Both the position numbers and the translations under genes were made by a program. Source: Desulfurellales bacterium (GTDB lineage Bacteria > Campylobacterota_A > Desulfurellia > Desulfurellales > Hippeaceae). From it: a DNA stretch of 6,257 nucleotides. The notes under the pieces were generated by a model that was given only the letters and a program-made list of their open reading frames with translations, was not told the origin of the DNA and searched no databases. Location: contig JAMOPP010000181.1 in the NCBI GenBank assembly GCA_027064405.1, positions 1 to 6,257 of the forward strand, read 5' to 3'. This document shows, piece by piece, positions 1-5,858 of this stretch; position 1 is the first letter of the stretch; every line of letters begins with the position of its first letter.

Positions 1-863
1 CTTTTTTTTACCTTTTCAACCATAGAGATTAAATCTATCTCTATTCTACCGCAAGTTGGACATGATGTAAAATCTATAGAATGTTTTTTTCTTAAATGTA
101 GCGCATTGAGCATCTCGTAGCAAACATCTATCTCTTTTTCCGGCGATTCGCTTAAAGATACCCTGATTGTATCACCTATTCCTTCCCTTAAAAGGATACT
201 CAACGCCGATACCGATTTCACAATACCTTCCATTGAGCTACCGGCTTCAGTTACACCTATATGCATAGGATAATCCGTAAGTTTGGAAATCTCTTCATAG
301 CACAAAACCGTTGTAGCAGGGTCAGACGATTTTATGGAAATTTTCATATTATTAAAGTTCATATCCTCTATCTTTCTAATCCAGTTGTATGCGCTCTCAA
401 CTAATGCTTCATATGTTGGAGCGTTATACTTATCTATAAGCTTTTTTTCAAGAGAACCGCTATTAACACCTATTCTTAAAGATATATTATGCTCTTTTGC
501 GGCTTTAATAATCTCTTCTACTTTATAATCACTTCCTATATTTCCGGGATTTATTCTAACACAATCAACCCCTGATTCTATGGAAGCAATTGCAAGTTTA
601 TAATCATAATGTATATCGGCTATGACAGGTATGGGGCTTTTTGTTTTTATAATATGCAAGGCTTTTGCAGCATCAGAATCAACAACTGCACATCGCACAA
701 TTTCACAGCCTTTTTCATAGAGGGAATTAATCTGATTCAATGTTGTTTCAATATCTCGAGTATCGCTGTTTGTCATAGATTGAACGGCAATAGGATTGTC
801 GCCACCAATGACAACATCGCCTACCCGCACCTCTTTTGTTTTTTTTCTCTTTATCCAATTCAT
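1..863 (-). CDS. ispG: 4-hydroxy-3-methylbut-2-enyl-diphosphate synthase IspG (GcpE), 3' end truncated by window
   Basis: IspG converts 2-C-methyl-D-erythritol 2,4-cyclodiphosphate to HMBPP, the next-to-last MEP-pathway step, using a [4Fe-4S] cluster in the cytosol. My translation gives 287 open codons from ATG at 863 to the window edge; the family is usually about 350-400 residues, so the end is missing. Family motifs seen: PIAVQSMTN (residues 24-32), ADIHYDYKLA (82-91), CVRINPGNIG (101-110), RIGVNSGSLEK (130-140), MHIGVTEAG (200-208), GIGDTIRVSL (228-237) and the cluster motif SCPTCGR (267-273). Cys268 and Cys271 are two of the three cluster ligands; the third Cys and the Glu of the NGPGE region lie off the left edge. 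The start overlaps the rseP stop by four bases (ATGA) and has no visible Shine-Dalgarno sequence, so initiation is probably coupled to rseP translation. The GVNSGSLE motif carries Ser where Ala is also common. Confidence 0.97.
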   Translation of the reverse strand, partial: MNWIKRKKTKEVRVGDVVIGGDNPIAVQSMTNSDTRDIETTLNQINSLYEKGCEIVRCAVVDSDAAKALHIIKTKSPIPVIADIHYDYKLAIASIESGVDCVRINPGNIGSDYKVEEIIKAAKEHNISLRIGVNSGSLEKKLIDKYNAPTYEALVESAYNWIRKIEDMNFNNMKISIKSSDPATTVLCYEEISKLTDYPMHIGVTEAGSSMEGIVKSVSALSILLREGIGDTIRVSLSESPEKEIDVCYEMLNALHLRKKHSIDFTSCPTCGRIEIDLISMVEKVKK

Positions 864-1951
864 TTTGCTATATGCTGAATATGGTTTTTAACGTATTTTG
901 TAACGCCGTAGCGGTTAAAGTCGTTTAAGAAAGCAAAAATCATTAAAGCGAGAAGTAAAGCCATACCGACCTTTTGGAAATTAACCTGAACAGCCTCGCT
1001 AACCGGTTTTTTTCTTATAGCTTCTATTGTAAAAAACATTAAATGTCCGCCGTCAAGTATAGGAATAGGTAATAGATTTAAAATGCCTAAATTTATACTT
1101 ATAATAGCAGCAAACATCAAAAAAGCAGCCAATCCGCTTTGAGCCGCCTTTGATGCTATATCTACAATCATTATAGGTCCGCCTATATTGCTTGAGGGTA
1201 TAGCCCGCTCTATCAGTCTTACAATACCTTCAAGGGTAACTTTAGTAACATAAACGGTTTTATTTATACCTTTTTCTATGGAAACAATAGGACTGTACTT
1301 GAGCTTGATAATGCTACCGGAGGGTACAACACCAAGGACTCCCACATATTTTTTGTATCCTAAAAAATCGGTTCTTTCCTTACCTTGAATTTTTGCATTA
1401 AAATTTAACAACTTACCGTTTCTTTTTACAACTATTTCAACTTTTTTGTTTGGATAGAGTTTAATTGTTTTTGATAAATCATCCCAGCTTTTAATGCTTT
1501 TTGAGTTTATTGAAACTACTGTATCCTTAGGTTGAATTCCCATCTCGTATGCAGACGAATTTGGCTGAACCTTGCCTATTTCAGAAGATAAAGTAGGTAC
1601 GCCTATGTAATATGCAATGGCAAAAAATAAAATTGCAGAAAGTATATTAAAAAACGGACCGGCAAAAACTATTACCATTCTTTTCCATACAGGTTGTGCA
1701 AAAAAAGCTCCCTTTGTATCGGATTCATCCCTTTCGTCAACCTCTTCACCCTTCATTTTTACATAACCGCCAAGAGGTATCAGCGACAGAGCATATTCCG
1801 TAACTTTCGGTTTATATTTTAAAAGAACAGGACCAAACCCTACCGAAAACCTTGTGACTTCAACTCCCACCATTCTTGCTGCAAGAAAGTGTCCGAATTC
1901 ATGAATGATAATCATAATAACAAGACCCAAGATGCCGTAAACTAAACCCAT
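860..1951 (-). CDS. rseP: RseP-type site-2 intramembrane zinc metalloprotease, single PDZ domain
   Basis: This is a membrane-embedded zinc protease of the M50/site-2 family, which cuts transmembrane segments such as anti-sigma factors and leftover signal peptides. At 363 residues it is shorter than E. coli RseP (about 450, two PDZ domains) and has one recognisable PDZ. Order: first membrane helix with the zinc motif HEFGH (17-21); GGYVKMKGE loop (61-69); second hydrophobic segment with the conserved FAGPFFN (96-102); PDZ domain about 122-190; IGGPI (257-260 region); third and fourth hydrophobic segments flanking NLLPIPILDGGH (292-303), where Asp300 is the third metal ligand; a final helix about 328-342; then a short basic tail to residue 363. 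The start ATG has a strong GGAGG site five bases upstream, inside the end of dxr. The substrate cannot be told from this window: no sigma or anti-sigma gene is present. Confidence 0.97.
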   Translation of the reverse strand: MGLVYGILGLVIMIIIHEFGHFLAARMVGVEVTRFSVGFGPVLLKYKPKVTEYALSLIPLGGYVKMKGEEVDERDESDTKGAFFAQPVWKRMVIVFAGPFFNILSAILFFAIAYYIGVPTLSSEIGKVQPNSSAYEMGIQPKDTVVSINSKSIKSWDDLSKTIKLYPNKKVEIVVKRNGKLLNFNAKIQGKERTDFLGYKKYVGVLGVVPSGSIIKLKYSPIVSIEKGINKTVYVTKVTLEGIVRLIERAIPSSNIGGPIMIVDIASKAAQSGLAAFLMFAAIISINLGILNLLPIPILDGGHLMFFTIEAIRKKPVSEAVQVNFQKVGMALLLALMIFAFLNDFNRYGVTKYVKNHIQHIAK

Positions 1952-1952
1952 A

Positions 1953-3104
1953 TTAACCTCCGATTTCTTTTTTAATAAGCAAAGAGACCTCTTTTTTTAT
2001 CTTTTTCGTCTCTTCTTTGAGTGCGAATATATCACTATTTAAATTATTTTCAAATTTAGCATAAGAATATTTCAAAATTTTAAATATATCGGTAAATTTT
2101 ATTTTTTTATTCAAAAAATAACTAACAGCAACTTCGTCAGCAGCATTTAAAATTAAAGATAAATTTTTATCCTCTTTCTTCAAAGCTCCATAGGCTAAGT
2201 TTAGCGTACTGAATCTTTCAAAATCCGGGTTTTCAAAATGCAACGCTGCAATATCCGCAAGGTTAATTTTAAACTCAAGATTTAATCTTCTTGGTTTTGA
2301 CAAAGCGTAAGAAATGGGAATCCTCATATCGTGAGCACCAAGCTGAGCCATAATCGAGCCATCTGCAAATTCAACAGCCGAATGCAAAATGCTCTCTTTA
2401 TGAACAACAACCTTTATCCTGTCATAACCAACATTAAAAAGCCATTTCGCTTCTATAATTTCAAATCCCTTGTTCATCATTGTAGCTGAATCTATCGTGA
2501 TTTTGTTTCCCATAGACCAATTAGGATGATTTAGGGCATCTTCTAAGGTTATATTTTCAAAATTTTCCCTATGCAGAAAAGGTCCTCCAGATGCAGTAAT
2601 AATAATTGAATCAACATCTTCACCCTTTCTTCCCTCCAAACATTGATATATAGCCGAATGCTCAGAATCTATAGGTATAATTTCAATAGAATTCTCTTTA
2701 GCCATATCGCTAAAAATCTTACCTGCAATAACCAAGCTCTCCTTGTTCGCAAGAGCAAGCTTTTTTTTGTTTTTTAAAGTATAGTAGGTGGGTAACAGTC
2801 CGCTTGTGCCTACAAGTGCATTGACAACAAAATCAACATCTTTCATTGAAATCATCTCTACAATACCCTCTTCGCCCTGCAGAAACCTTATATTTTTAAA
2901 TTTATTCTTTAATAAATTAATATCGGCATTCTTGCCACAACACACAAAAATGGGCTTATACATTTCAATTTGCTTAATTGCTTTTTTTGTATTGTTATTA
3001 AAGCTAATACCCAAAAGCTTATATCTATTTTTCATTCTTGATAAAATATCAAGTGTGTTTGAGCCTATAGAGCCGGTTGAACCTAAAACTACAATACTTT
3101 CCAT
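1953..3104 (-). CDS. dxr: 1-deoxy-D-xylulose 5-phosphate reductoisomerase Dxr (IspC)
   Basis: Dxr turns 1-deoxy-D-xylulose 5-phosphate into 2-C-methyl-D-erythritol 4-phosphate with NADPH, the first committed MEP-pathway step and the target of fosmidomycin. It is 383 residues, a normal length. The N-terminal Rossmann motif GSTGSIG is at residues 8-14. ALANKESLVIAG (117-128) follows, then the metal site in PIDSEHSAIYQ (144-154; Asp146, Glu148), ASGGPF (171-176), the active-site lid HPNWSMG (193-199; His193, Trp196) and NKGFE (211-215; Glu215 is the third metal ligand). HKESILHSAVEFADGS (235-250) and a C-terminal helical domain complete it. A usually conserved NAANE motif reads NAADE here (Asp323). 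The ATG gives the expected MxxIVVLG start. It lies 16 bases inside the end of cdsA with no clear Shine-Dalgarno sequence, so translation is probably coupled to cdsA. Confidence 0.98.
   Translation of the reverse strand: MESIVVLGSTGSIGSNTLDILSRMKNRYKLLGISFNNNTKKAIKQIEMYKPIFVCCGKNADINLLKNKFKNIRFLQGEEGIVEMISMKDVDFVVNALVGTSGLLPTYYTLKNKKKLALANKESLVIAGKIFSDMAKENSIEIIPIDSEHSAIYQCLEGRKGEDVDSIIITASGGPFLHRENFENITLEDALNHPNWSMGNKITIDSATMMNKGFEIIEAKWLFNVGYDRIKVVVHKESILHSAVEFADGSIMAQLGAHDMRIPISYALSKPRRLNLEFKINLADIAALHFENPDFERFSTLNLAYGALKKEDKNLSLILNAADEVAVSYFLNKKIKFTDIFKILKYSYAKFENNLNSDIFALKEETKKIKKEVSLLIKKEIGG
1956..1961 (-). promoter_or_regulatory. Shine-Dalgarno site of rseP, embedded in the last two codons of dxr
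   Basis: The minus strand reads GGAGGT, then TAAT, then the rseP ATG at 1951, so GGAGG sits five bases from the start. The same six bases are the final GGA GGT (Gly-Gly) codons of dxr. This is the strongest ribosome-binding site in the window. It fixes the rseP start and suggests rseP can initiate well on its own as well as by re-initiation after dxr, whose stop codon ends one base before the start. Confidence 0.9.
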
Positions 3105-3868
3105 AACATAAAAAGATAAACAAAAAAGACGGCAAATGACGCACTGTCAAGTCTATCCAACATCCCTCCATGACCGGGTATTAAATTGGAGGAATCTTTT
3201 TTATTAAAAACTCGTTTAACAACAGATTCTGCCAAATCTCCGAATATTCCCGTAATATTGGCTATAAAACCTATATAAAATGCAAAAATCAGATTAAAAT
3301 TATGCAAAAAATAGGCGAAAACAACAGCAGACAGACTGCCAAATACTACGCCGCAAACTGCACCTTCATAAGTCTTTTTCGGGCTTATGAATTTAGACAG
3401 TTTATGTTTCCCTATTTTTTTCCCGCAAAAATAAGCAAAGCTATCCCCTGTCCAGATTGAAACAAGAAGCATCATTAATATAATTCTGCCGTTTTCCATA
3501 TTGGATAAAAAAATTGCAAAAAAATACAAAGAGACATAGATTATGCCACTAAACATAAAACTATTAAACATAAAATACTCTTTTTCCAATTTTGTAAAAT
3601 TCACTATCATATGAACTATAAAGATAAAAAATAGGCAATACAAAGCCATCTGCGTAAAAAATACAATCGAGATAGCAAATAAAAAATACAATGCAAAATA
3701 GATAAACCTTATTATGTTAATCTTTTGAGAATCCATTTCAATCCACTCTTTATAGGATAATCCACCGACTGCAATGATTGCGATTTTCATATATAAAATA
3801 TCAGCAAAAAGGATTAAATAAACCGCAATGGGTATAAGAATAACGGCAGATATAATACGTTTTATCAC
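3089..3868 (-). CDS. cdsA: Phosphatidate cytidylyltransferase CdsA (CDP-diacylglycerol synthase)
   Basis: CdsA uses CTP and phosphatidic acid to make CDP-diacylglycerol, the precursor of bacterial phospholipids, in the inner membrane. The 259-residue protein is almost all hydrophobic, with about eight likely membrane segments (roughly 5-22, 27-36, 53-71, 75-90, 104-122, 129-140, 170-188, 192-210, plus 243-257 at the end). It carries the family signature complete: SVVKR (215-219), KKD (223-225), then PGHGGMLDRLD (231-241). Upstream lie the conserved GDSFAYFCGKKIGK (141-154) and SPKKTYEGA (162-170). The start is GTG at 3868, which overlaps the uppS stop by four bases (GTGA). A GGCGG stretch six bases upstream is a weak ribosome-binding site at best. 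The N-terminus MIKRIISAVILIPI matches family practice, which supports the GTG start. Confidence 0.97.
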   Translation of the reverse strand: MIKRIISAVILIPIAVYLILFADILYMKIAIIAVGGLSYKEWIEMDSQKINIIRFIYFALYFLFAISIVFFTQMALYCLFFIFIVHMIVNFTKLEKEYFMFNSFMFSGIIYVSLYFFAIFLSNMENGRIILMMLLVSIWTGDSFAYFCGKKIGKHKLSKFISPKKTYEGAVCGVVFGSLSAVVFAYFLHNFNLIFAFYIGFIANITGIFGDLAESVVKRVFNKKDSSNLIPGHGGMLDRLDSASFAVFFVYLFMLWKVL

Positions 3869-4572
3869 AATAAACCGCCGAAACGCCTTTTTCTTAATTT
3901 GAATTCATCAATAGCATCAAATAAGTCATCTTTTGTAAAATCAGGCCAATATTTTTCAAGAAAAACAAACTCGGCATAAGCAGACTGAATTGTAAGAAAA
4001 TTACTTATCCTTTTTTCTCCGCCTGTTCTTATAACAAGATCAACTGCAGGCATTGTGCTTGTGTAAAGATGCTCATCTATCGTCTTTTCATTGATATCAT
4101 TATATTTTATATCACCGTCAAAAACCTTCTTGGCTATTTTTTTGCAGGCTGAAACTATTTCGTCTTTTGAGCCATAATTCAGAGCAAGTGTTAAAGTTAG
4201 ATTATCGTATTTTTTTGTCTCATTTTCCAAATCGGTTATTGTGTCCTGAAAATTTTTAGAAAAAACCGAAATATCCCCTATTGCTCTGAATCTAACCCCA
4301 TACTCCTTGAACATATTCTTCTTTTTTCTAATATTTACATTTAAAAGATGAAGTAAGAAGTTAACTTCGTGATGGGGTCTTTTCCAATTCTCTGTAGAAA
4401 ATGTGTAAAGAGTTAAATATTTAACCTTAGAATCCAAGCATCCCTTGATTACATTATCTATAACTTGAGAACCTACAAAATGGCCGTAGATTCTCTTTTT
4501 ATTTCTTTGCTCTGCCCATCTGCCGTTACCATCCATTATAATGGCAATATGGTAAGGAAAATTTTCTATCAT
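3865..4572 (-). CDS. uppS: Isoprenyl transferase / undecaprenyl diphosphate synthase UppS
   Basis: UppS is a cis-prenyltransferase that adds isopentenyl diphosphate units to farnesyl diphosphate to give undecaprenyl diphosphate, the lipid carrier for peptidoglycan and other surface polymers. At 235 residues it has the normal length. Seen: HIAIIMDGNGRWA (8-20) with catalytic Asp14, the GH..G segment (30-34), TLYTFSTENWKRP (54-66), ALNYG (130-134), the diphosphate-binding DLVIRTGGEKRISNF (178-192; Arg182, Arg188, Ser190), AEFVF (200-204; Glu201 aligns with the metal-binding Glu213 of E. coli), WPDF (209-212) and the C-terminal RRFGG. The ATG shares one base with the frr stop (TAATG), with only a poor Shine-Dalgarno sequence, suggesting re-initiation after frr. 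Product chain length cannot be read with certainty from sequence; the C55 assignment follows from the family and from the peptidoglycan need. Confidence 0.97.
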   Translation of the reverse strand: MIENFPYHIAIIMDGNGRWAEQRNKKRIYGHFVGSQVIDNVIKGCLDSKVKYLTLYTFSTENWKRPHHEVNFLLHLLNVNIRKKKNMFKEYGVRFRAIGDISVFSKNFQDTITDLENETKKYDNLTLTLALNYGSKDEIVSACKKIAKKVFDGDIKYNDINEKTIDEHLYTSTMPAVDLVIRTGGEKRISNFLTIQSAYAEFVFLEKYWPDFTKDDLFDAIDEFKLRKRRFGGLL

Positions 4573-5126
4573 TAAATGGAGTTTATTTCTTTTTCTTTAC
4601 TTTTAGTTATATTTTCAAGTTTATCTACATATTCATCCAGAATCTTCTGAATATTTTTCTCAGCTTTTCTTGCTTCGTCTTCTGAGATTATTTTATCTTT
4701 TTCCATATCTTTAATGGATTTATTAATTTTTTTTCTGTTATTTCTCAGCGTAACCTTGTATCTTTCGCCCTCTTGTTTCAGGAGTTTTACAACTTTTTTT
4801 CTATCTTCTTCCGTCATAGCAGGTATATTTATCTTTATTACTTTGCCGTCATTCTGAGGCGTAAAACCGAGGTTGGCTTTTAAAATTGCCTTTTCTATGT
4901 TTTTTAGGTTAGATTCATCCCACGGCTGTATTACAATTGTTGATGAATTAGGCGCAGAGATAGTTGCAACTTGATTTATAGGCATCTGTTGCCCGTAACT
5001 TTCCACAACCAAATTTTCAAAAATAGCACCGTGTGCCCTACCGGTTTTTACAGTCAAAAGATATTTTTTGTAAGAACTAAGCGTTTTTTCCATGCTTTTT
5101 TTATAATCTTCAATTAGTTTATCCAT
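4572..5126 (-). CDS. frr: Ribosome recycling factor RRF
   Basis: RRF works with EF-G to split post-termination ribosomes. The protein is 184 residues (family about 185), highly charged and lysine-rich, as expected for its three-helix bundle plus a small beta domain. Seen: TVKTGRAH (25-32), VVESYGQQMPINQVA (40-54), IQPWD (66-70), IPAMTEEDRKKVVK (101-114), the LRNNRKKIN segment (127-135) with Arg131 matching the essential Arg132 of E. coli, and a KEKEI C-terminus. I chose ATG at 5126 over the in-frame GTG at 5138. A GAGG site lies six bases before the ATG, the GTG itself lies within that site, and the shorter form aligns end to end with E. coli RRF. The usual RTGRA motif is KTGRA here, a conservative change. 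It follows pyrH by 18 bases, the longest gap in the window. Confidence 0.97.
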   Translation of the reverse strand: MDKLIEDYKKSMEKTLSSYKKYLLTVKTGRAHGAIFENLVVESYGQQMPINQVATISAPNSSTIVIQPWDESNLKNIEKAILKANLGFTPQNDGKVIKINIPAMTEEDRKKVVKLLKQEGERYKVTLRNNRKKINKSIKDMEKDKIISEDEARKAEKNIQKILDEYVDKLENITKSKEKEINSI

Positions 5127-5131
5127 AATTA

Positions 5132-5137
5132 ACCTCA
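5132..5137 (-). promoter_or_regulatory. Shine-Dalgarno site of frr
   Basis: The minus strand reads TGAGGT, with GAGG six bases before the ATG at 5126. It lies in the 18-base pyrH-frr gap and decides the frr start, because the alternative upstream GTG (5138-5136) falls on the site itself. Confidence 0.85.
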
Positions 5138-5144
5138 CATTTTG

Positions 5145-5858
5145 CTATTTAACTATTGTTCCAACCTTGCCACCTAAAACAATATTCTTTAAATCACCGT
5201 AGTTTCTAATATTAAAAACTACAATAGGCATTTTGTTTTCCATACACATAGATATTGCAGTAGAATCCATAACCCTTAAATTTCTATCCAAAACTTCAAT
5301 ATACTTTATCGTATCAATTTTTTCAGCATCATTATGAATTTCAGGGTCCTTATCGTATACCCCGTCTACCTTGGTTGCCTTTAAAATTATATCCGCACCC
5401 ATTTCCATAGCACGCAGAGAAGCTGCGGTATCTGTCGTAAAATACGGGTTACCGGTACCTGCAACAAAAATAACAACACGACCCTTTTCCAAATGCCTTA
5501 AAGCCCTTCGTCTTATATATGGTTCTGCTATTTCCCTCATTTCAATAGCAGTTATAACCCTTGTCTGAACATCTATCTTTTCCAAAGCATCCTGAAGCGC
5601 CAATCCGTTCATAACTGTTGCCAGCATACCCATATAATCCGCAGATGCCCTATCCATACCCATAGCAGAGCCTTTTACGCCTCTGAATATATTACCGCCA
5701 CCAACAACAACGGATACCTCAACGCCAAGATTCTTCACATCCTTTATCTGTTGCGATATGCTTTGTATAGTTTCTTCCGATATACCATAGGAAAGAGAGC
5801 CCATAAGGGCTTCTCCACTTAATTTTAAAAGTATTCTGGAATAGACAGCTTCACTCAA
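5145..5858 (-). CDS. pyrH: Uridylate kinase (UMP kinase) PyrH, TTG start
   Basis: PyrH phosphorylates UMP to UDP with ATP, the route to UTP, CTP and UDP-sugars. The bacterial enzyme is a hexamer of the amino-acid-kinase fold, commonly activated by GTP and inhibited by UTP (family knowledge). It is 237 residues, the normal length. Seen: LKLSGEALMG (11-20), VVGGGNIFRG (51-60), GMDRASADYMGMLATVMN (67-84), REIAEPYIRRRA (108-119), GTGNPYFTTDTAA (134-146), KATKVDGVYDKDP (160-172) and VMDSTA (196-201). The start is TTG at 5858. The codon before it is the tsf stop, and the next in-frame ATG (codon 19) lies after the KLSGE motif, so no other start keeps the active site. A GGGAG ribosome-binding site eight bases upstream supports TTG. 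The gene looks somewhat richer in G+C than its neighbours. Confidence 0.98.
   Translation of the reverse strand: MSEAVYSRILLKLSGEALMGSLSYGISEETIQSISQQIKDVKNLGVEVSVVVGGGNIFRGVKGSAMGMDRASADYMGMLATVMNGLALQDALEKIDVQTRVITAIEMREIAEPYIRRRALRHLEKGRVVIFVAGTGNPYFTTDTAASLRAMEMGADIILKATKVDGVYDKDPEIHNDAEKIDTIKYIEVLDRNLRVMDSTAISMCMENKMPIVVFNIRNYGDLKNIVLGGKVGTIVK

Noticed and set aside
334..528. 64-codon plus-strand open frame opposite ispG, hydrophobic at its start
   Set aside because: The hydrophobic look comes from the complement of Lys/Glu-rich codons; the minus-strand IspG frame is unambiguous.
609..878. 89-codon plus-strand open frame opposite ispG
   Set aside because: It is antisense to the conserved IspG N-terminus and has no recognisable domain.
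2788..3111. 107-codon open frame on the plus strand
   Set aside because: It lies wholly opposite the conserved N-terminal half of dxr, resembles no family I know, and is explained by the complement of a real gene.
5127..5138. GTG at 5138 as the frr start, giving MRLIMDKL
   Set aside because: The GTG overlaps the GAGG ribosome-binding site that serves the ATG at 5126, and the longer form adds four residues absent from typical RRF.
5127..5144. Possible internal promoter or terminator in the pyrH-frr gap
   Set aside because: Eighteen bases are too few for a terminator stem, and the space is taken up by the frr ribosome-binding site; no -35/-10 pair could be assigned with any trust in such AT-rich sequence.
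5371..5568. 65-codon plus-strand open frame opposite pyrH
   Set aside because: It is a shadow of the highly conserved pyrH coding sequence.
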